Part shown: piece by piece, positions 13,879 through 20,030 of the stretch
Position numbering within the stretch: the stretch's first letter is position 1
Layout: each line of letters starts with the position of its first letter
Origin: a virus
DNA length: 21,646 bases
Virus record (IMG/VR): IMGVR_UViG_3300044766_000029
Location: 1 to 21,646 of that record
Direction: 5' to 3' (one strand)
Notes under the pieces: generated by a model
The model's input: only the letters and a program-made list of their open reading frames with translations
Database searches by the model: none
Told to the model about the DNA's origin: nothing
Position numbers and translations under genes: made by a program

Positions 13879-16074
13879 TTACCCCCTCCCCGCCATCTCT
13901 GGGTGGCTTGGCTGCTGCTGGTCGCGAGTCAACTGCCCCTGCTCCGTCCCCAGGTTCTGGTCGCTCGCGACCCCCTTCTGCTTCGGACCCTCCGGCCCAG
14001 GGGTCACGCTCCCCGGCTGGCGCTTCTGCTCTGCCCCTGGCGGAGGCTGCAGGAACTTGAAATGCAGCGCCGCGTACATCACAATCCGCTGCTGAATCGG
14101 CGGGGGCAGCGCCTCGAACTGCTCCGTCTTCTGGAACCGCGCGAACAGCGTGATCGCAAGCTGATGATTCTCCCACGGATTCGGCGGCGGGGGTGTCTGT
14201 CCGGCCTTCAGCGCATCAATCCGCCGCGCCACGAACTCCATATCCACCTTAAAGTCCGGCAGCATATCACTCGCGCCCATCACCGTCGCCAGGTCATACC
14301 GCTGCATCGGGTCTTGCGGGTTTATGACCCCGAGCCGCAGCAACTGTTCAAACAGCGCCCGCTTCGCCAGCATCGTCTGCGGCCGGAAGCTCCCGATTTC
14401 ACAGGTGATGTTCACGCCACCCGTGAGCGCCGACTTATTGAACTTCGCGATGCTCCACTGCCCGGCCCCCGTGGTCAAATACCGGTCGTCGGTCGCAGCC
14501 ACCTTCCACAACGCCAGGTTCTGGCGGCTCCACTCCAGCCACCCCTGCGCCCAGTTCCGCATGATCGCCGACTGGCCTTGCTGTGCACGCTCGTCCAGTA
14601 GCTGCAGCGCCGAGTACGCGCTCACCCCGCGCGGTGCCTCGCCGCGCCCCACCTCACTCAACCCGAAGATATCCTGCATCTCCTGGTCGAGTATCCCCAT
14701 CCACTGGATCAAGTAGGGACTGACTTGGTCGCCGGGCACGCGCGACGGCGGGTTGACACCCTGCAGGGCGTTATACTTAATCACCTGCCCCTGCTCGCCC
14801 GTCACCTTGCTCAGCCCGACACCTTCAGGAACCAGCCACACGCTGTTCGCCATGCGGATGCTGTGCAACTCGATGATGCTCTCCACTCGGTTCCGCTGAT
14901 CCTGCTTCGGGATGATATCATCCACACGACTCTTGTAGATCGTGCGTCCGGGCACCTCGTCGAACCCGATATGCACCACGTTCAGCATCGGCCGCCCTGT
15001 CTCGTCCTTGTACGGCCACGGCCCGCTCTCCACCACCTTGTCGTCGAGGATCACCGCGTAAATCCCCTCGGGGGCCACCTTCGGCCGCGGCCGAATCCAA
15101 ATCCGCTTCACCCGTGCGCGCGGCTCACTCAGTGAACTCGGCGCCCCATACCCATAACTCCACAGCGTCGTCGCGTACGCCAGGCTCTCGAACATCCCGC
15201 TGTACGGGTCGCTCGGCTGGTTGTAGTTGATGTTCTTCGCGACTTCCTCCCCGTACATCCGCGTGATCCAGTCCTTCCCCCGGTGCCGTACCGTCATGAA
15301 GTACGGGCTGTCGTGGAAGTCCTGCCCGGTCGAGTTATCGAAGTGACACGTGAAAACAGGCTCCACCTCCGTCTTGAACCGCCCCTTCGGGTACGCCGTC
15401 CCTACCTTCCCACCCTGCGCTTCCATCCCGTCCGGCACCGGCTGTCCCGGCTGCTCCGTCGCTGGTTGTAGGTTATGCCCCCCGCACTGTGGGCACACAC
15501 CCATCCCCTGCTGCAGTCCCTGCGCCAAGCCTGCCTGCTCTGTTTCTTTCGGCATGGTGACGGCACCACAGTCGTTACACTGCTCCGCCCCGATGAACTC
15601 AAACCCGGACTCGGGGCTCAGATCGTAGTTGTTAATCAGGAACACGTTCCCCGTCAGAATCAGCCACCGCGCGATCACCGCCTTCAACCGCTCGATATCA
15701 CTCTCTCGCTCGATAATCGCGTTGATCCGGTCGGCCACGGTCGCCGCCGCAATATCCTCCGGCCGGTCGGTCGCGGGGCTGTACGTCAGCGGAGGCCGGA
15801 AGTTCAGCAGGTTCGCGACAGCCTGGTTCACGAACGTCGCGACTTTGTTTGTACACGGCCTCGGCGTCCGCTTCCCCACCGCGATCGGGCGCCACAACCG
15901 TATCGACTGGTCGTACTTGATCCACTGCACCCCGAGATAGTACAGCACATTCCGCTGCGCGGCCCGCTCGATCTCCAGCCGGTAGCTCCGCGCCTGTCGG
16001 TGCGCCTCGTTCGAGTACGCCACAATCTTCTCGTGGTCCTGCGGTCCATCAGGATACGGCAGTTCACCCGGCAT
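13879..16074 (-). CDS. Portal protein (P22/T7-like) with internal zinc-ribbon signature
   Basis: The 731-aa size fits large podovirus portals (P22 gp1 is 725 aa). The dodecameric portal is the DNA channel at one head vertex and docks terminase, then the adaptor. The N-terminal part has the typical order: a helix rich in Arg/Glu (ARSYRLEIERAAQRNVLYYL), NKVATFVNQAVANLLNFRPP near 76-95, and a helical segment leading to LILTGNVFLINNY at about 138. Residues 166-197 contain Cys166-x2-Cys169 and Cys194-x2-Cys197, a zinc-ribbon pattern that is unusual for a portal. The middle has the stem-like segment IIPKQDQRNRVESIIELHSI. The C-terminus is Pro/Gln-rich, as in P22-like barrels. AAGGGGGA lies 5 nt before the ATG, which overlaps the upstream gene by 11 nt. 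Confidence 0.9.
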   Translation of the reverse strand: MPGELPYPDGPQDHEKIVAYSNEAHRQARSYRLEIERAAQRNVLYYLGVQWIKYDQSIRLWRPIAVGKRTPRPCTNKVATFVNQAVANLLNFRPPLTYSPATDRPEDIAAATVADRINAIIERESDIERLKAVIARWLILTGNVFLINNYDLSPESGFEFIGAEQCNDCGAVTMPKETEQAGLAQGLQQGMGVCPQCGGHNLQPATEQPGQPVPDGMEAQGGKVGTAYPKGRFKTEVEPVFTCHFDNSTGQDFHDSPYFMTVRHRGKDWITRMYGEEVAKNINYNQPSDPYSGMFESLAYATTLWSYGYGAPSSLSEPRARVKRIWIRPRPKVAPEGIYAVILDDKVVESGPWPYKDETGRPMLNVVHIGFDEVPGRTIYKSRVDDIIPKQDQRNRVESIIELHSIRMANSVWLVPEGVGLSKVTGEQGQVIKYNALQGVNPPSRVPGDQVSPYLIQWMGILDQEMQDIFGLSEVGRGEAPRGVSAYSALQLLDERAQQGQSAIMRNWAQGWLEWSRQNLALWKVAATDDRYLTTGAGQWSIAKFNKSALTGGVNITCEIGSFRPQTMLAKRALFEQLLRLGVINPQDPMQRYDLATVMGASDMLPDFKVDMEFVARRIDALKAGQTPPPPNPWENHQLAITLFARFQKTEQFEALPPPIQQRIVMYAALHFKFLQPPPGAEQKRQPGSVTPGPEGPKQKGVASDQNLGTEQGQLTRDQQQPSHPEMAGRG

Positions 16075-16369
16075 CGTGGTCCCCCTTGCCCTCGGTCAAC
16101 AGTGTGCCGAGTGGGTCGCGCTTGATCTGCTTCATCAGTTCCCGAAGCTCCTCTGGCTGGTCGTCGAACATCGGGAGTTCGGGAAGCTGCGGCTTCTGGG
16201 GCGTGATCGGGGCCACCGCCCGGCTCACGAGTGCGGCGTCCACCGCAGCATCGGCCCGCTCCTCAGCCCGATCCAGGGCCTTCAGCGTCCGCTGAAGCTC
16301 CGCGCGCAACGCGCGCGACTCCGCCTCCGCTAGTACAAGCTGCTCGTACCTGCTTCGCGTGATCCACAT
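16064..16369 (-). CDS. Small coiled-coil protein between terminase and portal
   Basis: 101 aa. A predicted coiled coil spans about residues 8-48 (YEQLVLAEAESRALRAELQR, then TLKALDRAEERADAAVD). A Pro-rich linker (PITPQKPQLPELPMF) and an acidic-to-basic helix (EELRELMKQIKRDPLG) follow. Its ATG shares one base with the terminase stop (TAATG) and its end overlaps the portal ATG by 11 nt, so the three are co-translated. Small coiled-coil proteins are frequent here in phages; the function is unknown, with assembly or terminase-portal contact as possibilities. Confidence 0.75.
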   Translation of the reverse strand: MWITRSRYEQLVLAEAESRALRAELQRTLKALDRAEERADAAVDAALVSRAVAPITPQKPQLPELPMFDDQPEELRELMKQIKRDPLGTLLTEGKGDHDAG

Positions 16370-17901
16370 TACGTCAGCCCCTCCGTCACGAACTCATACT
16401 CCTGCGGGTGGAGACTCTCCTCGTCAAACGGACTGCTCTCCAGCGTGTCCAGCAAGCTCTCCGTCTCCCGCTGCTCGCTCTCCTCCCGCATCTTCCGTCG
16501 CCACCCCTTCCACACCCACTCTTGCAGCGCGCTCTCCCCGGGCACCGTGTCCTGGTCCGCGTCCTCATGCAGCTTCGGCAGCGGCACCGGCACCAACAGC
16601 GCATACCCCATCGCGTCGAGCGCGTGACACCGCTGCTTCGTCCGTGGTTTCCCCGGGTTCTTGTCGTCCCACTCCCACGACCGAATCTCCTGCAGCAGAT
16701 TCGGGCACCGGCCGCGCAGCACCTTCCACTTCCCCTCGCGCATCAGCGCCGTCACCCGTGTGATCCGTGCCTCAATCTGCTTATCAAACGGGGTCGTGGT
16801 CGTCATTCCGTGCCGTAGGAGTTCAATCCGCATCTGCTTCGCACTCGGGTCAATCACGATCGCGCTCGGCGCCTTCCCCATCAGCTTGTCGCGGACTTTC
16901 CCGGCGTACTCACGGGCGGAGAGCCCTGCCACGTATATTTCATCCCACCAATACACAATTCCGTCGGGAGAATAACTCCCGAACAAGATCGCGGTGGGAT
17001 TATCAGCCCCGTGGTCCCAACCGACAACGTGGGTCCACTCTTCTGGGACCGGGAACGCTTCGACTTCATGTTCAACCGGATCATATTTGTAGATAAGTCC
17101 GCTGTAGCTCGCAAAGTCGCCTCCAAACTGCTCTGCGAACGCTGGACGAGGCAGCAGCCGCCGCGCGCGCTCAATAGATTCTTCCGAGTGGACTCCGGGC
17201 TCCAAAATCTCGCCAAAATCAGGCACCGCGGAGATAATCGTAGACCAGTACAGCCTGTCCCAGCGCGGATTTGGCTGCCCGCCGACGCGCGCCCGCGCCA
17301 CACCCTGCCACGGGCCATACTCAAAATTGAGATTTTTCAGGCTGGGCACCCGAAAGGCATCGTACACCCAGTTGAACCCGGCCGGTGTCGTCGGGACCAG
17401 CACCTTCCCGCGCCGAAGCTCCACGCGCGAGTACAGAAACCGCTCGTACACATTACTCGGGAGCGCGCTCGCCTCACACAAGATGATACTATCAAGCTGC
17501 TCCATCCTCAACGAGTCCGGGTTATCGGCGCTCACCACCCGCACGAAGCTCCCCCACGGGAACTCAATACTCATGTTCCCGCCGTGGGAGTCAAAGTGCT
17601 TCGCCGACGCGAGCTTCATCACCCCGGTGTTCACAAAGTCGTTATAAATGTACCCAAATTCCTTCGAGCCCAGCGTGTATGTTGGAGCCACCAGCCAGCA
17701 ATGGTAATCAGGACGCAGAAGCTCAGGCTCAACATGTTTTGCCGCATGGAAGGACTTCCCCGCTTGCGGAAATGCGAACATACTCAGGAACCGATACCCT
17801 GCCTCGGCCGCCGCGTCGAGCGCGCGCGCTCCATTCCGAGGCACGTACCCGATCCGAGCGTACCACTTCGCTCGTGAGACAGCCGGGGCCGATCGGCGCA
17901 T
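16369..17901 (-). CDS. terL: Terminase large subunit (packaging ATPase and nuclease)
   Basis: TerL pumps DNA into the prohead through the portal and cuts the concatemer. The start is the ATG at 17901 (510 aa), whose A overlaps the stop of a small upstream ORF (TGATG); a TTG at 17952 would be weaker. Numbering from this ATG, the Walker A loop is AFPQAGKS (43-50, Lys49, without the first Gly). The Walker B region is SIILCEA (Glu143; Cys142 where Asp is usual). The coupling motif TTP is at 171-173. The RNase H-like nuclease has Asp296 (GWDHGADNP), Asp351 (IVIDPSA) and Asp429 (HALDAMGYAL). The C-terminus is charged and Glu-rich, a probable portal contact. The set is complete, so an active enzyme is expected. 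Confidence 0.93.
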   Translation of the reverse strand: MRRSAPAVSRAKWYARIGYVPRNGARALDAAAEAGYRFLSMFAFPQAGKSFHAAKHVEPELLRPDYHCWLVAPTYTLGSKEFGYIYNDFVNTGVMKLASAKHFDSHGGNMSIEFPWGSFVRVVSADNPDSLRMEQLDSIILCEASALPSNVYERFLYSRVELRRGKVLVPTTPAGFNWVYDAFRVPSLKNLNFEYGPWQGVARARVGGQPNPRWDRLYWSTIISAVPDFGEILEPGVHSEESIERARRLLPRPAFAEQFGGDFASYSGLIYKYDPVEHEVEAFPVPEEWTHVVGWDHGADNPTAILFGSYSPDGIVYWWDEIYVAGLSAREYAGKVRDKLMGKAPSAIVIDPSAKQMRIELLRHGMTTTTPFDKQIEARITRVTALMREGKWKVLRGRCPNLLQEIRSWEWDDKNPGKPRTKQRCHALDAMGYALLVPVPLPKLHEDADQDTVPGESALQEWVWKGWRRKMREESEQRETESLLDTLESSPFDEESLHPQEYEFVTEGLT

Positions 17902-18071
17902 CAGCACCACACCTGCGGCCACCGCAGACAATACGTCGGGACTTCTCCCCAAGTCCCTGTACCCGGATCGACCGTCCCAACGCCCACGACCGTCACGTCC
18001 TCACGAACCATGTGTGCTCCCGGGCTCCCCGCCGAGGCACCAGCCGCCCCGACGAGGAGCCTCTCGCTCAC
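17901..18071 (-). CDS. Putative small protein, 56 aa, upstream of terL
   Basis: The frame opens at a GTG (18071) 3 nt after the preceding stop, or at an internal ATG (18011) with GGGAG 5 nt upstream, giving 36 aa. It ends exactly at the terL start (TGATG), the junction type seen throughout this operon. Third codon positions are mostly G/C. The N-terminal part is Gly/Ala/Ser-rich; the rest reads MVREDVTVVGVGTVDPGTG and ends in a Trp/Cys-rich stretch. The family is not recognised. Without it, 170 nt before terL would be empty in an otherwise packed region. Confidence 0.5.
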   Translation of the reverse strand: MSERLLVGAAGASAGSPGAHMVREDVTVVGVGTVDPGTGTWGEVPTYCLRWPQVWC

Positions 18072-18074
18072 CTG

Positions 18075-18386
18075 CTACAGCGCAGGCACCGCCGCAACGG
18101 CAGCCGCCAGGCTGTCCGCCGAAGTCTTCAGGTCGGTCGCGAGCTTCGTGAAGTCCGCAGGACTCCCGCCCGCCGCCACCAGGGCCGCAATCTTGTCCAC
18201 GATCCCGAGCAACAGCGTCACCGCCGACTGCTCGACCCCCAAAGTCTCCGCCACCTGTGCCTTCAAGGCATCCAATTCCGTCGCCATCTTCACCCCCTGT
18301 TTTCGCACGACTTCCACCGCGGCTAGCAAAGCGTCTAGCCTCGCCAGAACCTCCCGGTCCTGTGTCCACGGCCACGACCAGCCCAC
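18075..18386 (-). CDS. Small helical phage protein, possible dual translation start
   Basis: GTG at 18386 has a very good GGAGG site 5 nt away and gives 103 aa. An in-frame ATG at 18287, behind AGGGGGTGA, gives a 70-aa form beginning MATELDALKAQVAETLGVEQ. The shorter form alone resembles small phage proteins with alternating Ala/Leu helices: a first helix, a hydrophobic helix (AVTLLLGIVDKIAALVAAGG) and a final Ala-rich helix. The longer form adds Trp-rich residues and a helix (REVLARLDALLAAVEVVRKQ). Function is unknown. Both starts may be used. Confidence 0.65.
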   Translation of the reverse strand: MGWSWPWTQDREVLARLDALLAAVEVVRKQGVKMATELDALKAQVAETLGVEQSAVTLLLGIVDKIAALVAAGGSPADFTKLATDLKTSADSLAAAVAAVPAL

Positions 18387-18399
18387 TGTCACCTCCCGC

Positions 18400-18807
18400 T
18401 CACGGAGCCACCTGCACCGGATGCTCCGCCGACGGACGAATCGCACTCCCCGCGAACGACCGCACCATACGGTACCACACGCCCGCACGAATACGACTCA
18501 TCCCATCCTGCACACAAATCCCGTACAGTAGCTCGTCCGCCCACTTCCGCCACGGCTCTGAGGTAAGTTGCTCCGCCCGAATCATCTGGTACAGCACGTC
18601 ATGCACGAGGCTCGCCCGCATACTGTCGCGCGTGTCCAGCGTCGGCCCACTCGCCCCGTCCCAGGCATACCCACGCTCGATCGTGAGTCTGCCGTCGGCC
18701 ATCAGCTTCGCCACTCCAATATCCACCGCCTGCACCGGCGCGTGTGGAAGCTGCAGCGAGTACGTCTCGTCCAGTTGATACTTATACCCGGTCCGATACC
18801 GGATCAT
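18400..18807 (-). CDS. DUF1353-like phage protein
   Basis: 135 aa. The core YAWDGASGPTLDTRDSMRAS, followed by LVHDVLYQMIRAEQL and AGVWYRMVRSFAG, matches the hallmark of DUF1353 proteins: a W-D-G-A/P-S segment, then an S-x-x-H-D-x-L-Y motif and a W-Y/A-R helix. These occur in phages and prophages, and their biochemical role is not established; the conserved Asp and His (about residues 50 and 69) could be catalytic or metal-binding. The ATG overlaps the upstream stop by 4 nt (ATGA). Assignment is from motif recognition, with no search done. Confidence 0.75.
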   Translation of the reverse strand: MIRYRTGYKYQLDETYSLQLPHAPVQAVDIGVAKLMADGRLTIERGYAWDGASGPTLDTRDSMRASLVHDVLYQMIRAEQLTSEPWRKWADELLYGICVQDGMSRIRAGVWYRMVRSFAGSAIRPSAEHPVQVAP

Positions 18808-18971
18808 CTCGGCGCCATCCCCTTCATGCTTGCCCCGCGTGCCGCCGCCGCCTGAAACTTCACCTTCCCGTACTTGTGCCTGCCGATCGCGGCCGCCAGC
18901 GCCCCCGGGTCTTTGATCCCGGGCTTCTTCGCCAACTGCCCGCGGAGCTTCGCAAACCCTGTGTACGCCAT
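18804..18971 (-). CDS. Small basic phage protein, 55 aa
   Basis: Starts at the ATG at 18971 with GAGGGG 3 nt upstream. The sequence FAKLRGQLAKKPGIKDPGAL, then AAAIGRHKYGKVKFQAAAA, is strongly basic. It contains the K-L-x-x-x-L-A-x-x-x-G-[IV]-K-[DN]-P-x-A-L-A-A-x-I-G-R-x-K-Y-G-K pattern that I recognise from very small phage proteins of unknown function. The charge suggests nucleic-acid or scaffold contact. The stop overlaps the next ATG (ATGA). Confidence 0.75.
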   Translation of the reverse strand: MAYTGFAKLRGQLAKKPGIKDPGALAAAIGRHKYGKVKFQAAAARGASMKGMAPR

Positions 18972-19064
18972 CGTCCCCTCACAAAACACGGCGGCGGGGC
19001 GGTAGTTAACCTCGGTGGTGGGCCGCAGCCCACCCGCGCGAGTCCCCGCCCCTACGCCGCGACG
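18972..19064 (-). promoter_or_regulatory. Strong two-stem RNA structure in an intergenic gap
   Basis: In the leftward transcript an outer 7-bp stem GGGGCGG/CCGCCCC (19046-19052 with 18996-19002) encloses a tight hairpin GGTGGGC-TGCG-GCCCACC (19028-19034 with 19017-19023). No T-run follows. No ORF fits the gap. It may attenuate or separate the mRNA of the genes on its two sides. Confidence 0.5.
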
Positions 19065-19259
19065 CTACAGATTCTTCGCCTCTTTCTCGCTCAGCAGGTT
19101 CCCGGCGGCTCCTCGCACCGGGTCCGGCTGCACCGCGTAGTTCCCGCAGCCGCGCACATCATCCGTGTCCGGCAGCCCCTCATACTCCCCTGGCTTGTCC
19201 TTCGCCTCCCCCTCCAGCGGTTCCTTGTGGCTGTAGCTGTACTTCATCTTTCCGGCCAT
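19065..19259 (-). CDS. Small acidic hypothetical protein, 64 aa
   Basis: The start is the ATG at 19259, with AAGGAGG 6 nt upstream. The protein is hydrophilic: KYSYSHKEPLEGEAKDKPGE, then EYEGLPDTDDVRGCGNYAVQ, then a helix LLSEKEAKNL. Codons have strong third-position G/C, clearly better than the small-terminase frame that overlaps its first 80 bases. It is probably mostly disordered. The family is unknown. Confidence 0.7.
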   Translation of the reverse strand: MAGKMKYSYSHKEPLEGEAKDKPGEYEGLPDTDDVRGCGNYAVQPDPVRGAAGNLLSEKEAKNL

Positions 19260-19683
19260 CACTCTCCTCCTTCGTCACTGGGTCTGGCTGCAACTCCTGC
19301 AGCAGCGCCTTGTACGCATCCAGCGCGCTCCCCGCCAGCTTGTGCGTCGCGCTCGCACCCATCCGATCCAAGGCATCCTTCGTCGCCTGAAACGCCACCC
19401 GCGGGTCCGAGTTCTGGCTCAAGTCGTGCATCCGCTGCGCGTACGCCAACCCCCGGCTCTTGAACCACTTCACCACCCGATCTTCGACGGCGTCTCGGGC
19501 TTTCTCCGCCTCCCTTAGAAACTCTGGCGAGGCGAGCAAGCTCCGCACGCTTTGCTCGGCGTCGGGTGCGCTCAGCCCTAAATGCTTCGTAATCGCACTT
19601 GTCGTCGAATGCCCGTTCAGGTAGGCGTCGATGACCAACGATCGAAGGAAGGAGGGCGAGGATTCTGGGTGTAAGTCTGACAT
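19180..19683 (-). CDS. Probable terminase small subunit
   Basis: TerS recognises the packaging site on phage DNA and regulates TerL. The 167-aa ORF begins with a helix-turn-helix-like region at about 12-50 (FLRSLVIDAYLNGHSTTSAI, then TKHLGLSAPDAEQ). A helical oligomerisation-type region at about 55-130 contains RVAFQATKDALDRMGASATH, as seen in many small terminases. Codon bias supports residues 1 to about 140 only; the last 27 residues overlap the next gene and look non-coding. The ATG at 19683 has GGGGG 5 nt upstream. The frame continues open upstream to about 19760, so fusion with the preceding HTH gene by a frameshift is possible. The position three to six genes before terL fits. Confidence 0.62.
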   Translation of the reverse strand: MSDLHPESSPSFLRSLVIDAYLNGHSTTSAITKHLGLSAPDAEQSVRSLLASPEFLREAEKARDAVEDRVVKWFKSRGLAYAQRMHDLSQNSDPRVAFQATKDALDRMGASATHKLAGSALDAYKALLQELQPDPVTKEESDGRKDEVQLQPQGTAGGGGEGQARGV

Positions 19684-19903
19684 TGCATCCCCCGTGAGCC
19701 CATTGGGCAGCTTTTGCTTTATCGCGCAAATACTGAGACAGTAGGCGCTGATTCACCCGAAGGCCGCAACCCTCGATCCTGACCACCGCCCCGTACCGGA
19801 CCAGATCACCCTGACAGAGCCGCCGAATCGACACCTTACTGAGTTGGACCTGGGCCATCACCTGCTGCACGGTCAACCACGTATCTGGCCGTCGTACGCT
19901 CAT
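19259..19903 (-). CDS. HTH DNA-binding protein (excisionase/MerR-like); C-terminal two thirds probably not coding
   Basis: The ORF is 214 aa, but only about the first 65 residues look real. TWLTVQQVMAQVQLSKVSIR, then RLCQGDLVRYGAVVRIEG and LRVNQRLLSQYLRD, is the winged-helix layout of excisionase-like DNA binding proteins: recognition helix, wing, then an end helix. From about residue 66 (AAA GCA) the codons lose G/C at position 3. The rest is an Arg/Gly-rich translation opposite the well-biased TerS frame. The true protein may end near residue 70 by an undetected stop, or continue into TerS through a +1 frameshift. The predicted -10 box lies so close that the message may start at the ATG itself. 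As first gene of the late operon it may regulate it. Confidence 0.55.
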   Translation of the reverse strand: MSVRRPDTWLTVQQVMAQVQLSKVSIRRLCQGDLVRYGAVVRIEGCGLRVNQRLLSQYLRDKAKAAQWAHGGCNVRLTPRILALLPSIVGHRRLPERAFDDKCDYEAFRAERTRRRAKRAELARLARVSKGGGESPRRRRRSGGEVVQEPGVGVRAADARLEPELGPAGGVSGDEGCLGSDGCERDAQAGGERAGCVQGAAAGVAARPSDEGGE

Positions 19904-19909
19904 GGCATC

Positions 19910-19938
19910 ATTCTTGCATGTGAGTCGCCCACTGTCAA
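19910..19938 (-). promoter_or_regulatory. Leftward late-operon promoter
   Basis: TTGACA (19933-19938) and AAGAAT (19910-19915) with a 17-nt spacer containing the 13-base block shared with the promoter at 13464-13492. Transcription would begin near 19903, at or beside the HTH start codon, with almost no leader. The -35 box lies 30 bp from the -35 box of the divergent promoter. Confidence 0.65.
19914..19926. repeat. Copy 2 of the 13-bp late-promoter element
   Basis: GACTCACATGCAA on the minus strand, identical to 13468-13480 and in the same position relative to its -35 box. Confidence 0.65.
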
Positions 19939-19968
19939 GAGAATTGTGTGGCCGCTCCGGCTTTTCGC

Positions 19969-19997
19969 TTGACAGATAGGTGAACCTCGCCTATAGT
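19969..19997 (+). promoter_or_regulatory. Rightward early promoter (sigma70 type)
   Basis: TTGACA (19969-19974), a 17-nt spacer, then TATAGT (19992-19997): near-consensus and the best promoter seen in the window. It stands 33 nt before the ribosome-binding-site/ATG region of the ribbon-helix-helix gene, giving a leader of roughly 25 nt. It should be recognised by host RNA polymerase without help. Confidence 0.82.
19976..19994. promoter_or_regulatory. Operator-like inverted repeats within the rightward promoter
   Basis: ATAGG (19976-19980) and CCTAT (19990-19994) are inverted around 9 nt, and AGGT-GA-ACCT (19978-19987) is a palindrome nested within them. Both lie in the promoter spacer, where a bound repressor would block RNA polymerase. 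The ribbon-helix-helix product just downstream is the obvious candidate ligand, by inference. Confidence 0.5.
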
Positions 19998-20030
19998 CAG
20001 GCATCAACCTTTCACCCAAGGAGCCCGCCC

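Noticed and set aside
14750-14785. TTGACA-like box on the plus strand at about 14755
   Set aside because: It lies inside the portal gene on the opposite strand, with no -10 box at the right distance and no rightward gene after it.
17901-17952. Earlier TTG start for the large terminase
   Set aside because: It has no clear ribosome site, while the ATG at 17901 gives the usual TGATG junction and the conserved part begins well after it.
18001-18375. 124-aa Gly/Arg-rich minus-strand frame
   Set aside because: It shadows the 18075-18386 gene in another frame, with low-complexity composition and no suitable start.
19259-19690. C-terminal two thirds of the HTH open frame as a real protein domain
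   Set aside because: Arg/Gly-rich sequence with poor codon bias opposite a well-biased TerS frame. I kept the full frame as a feature only because no stop is visible.
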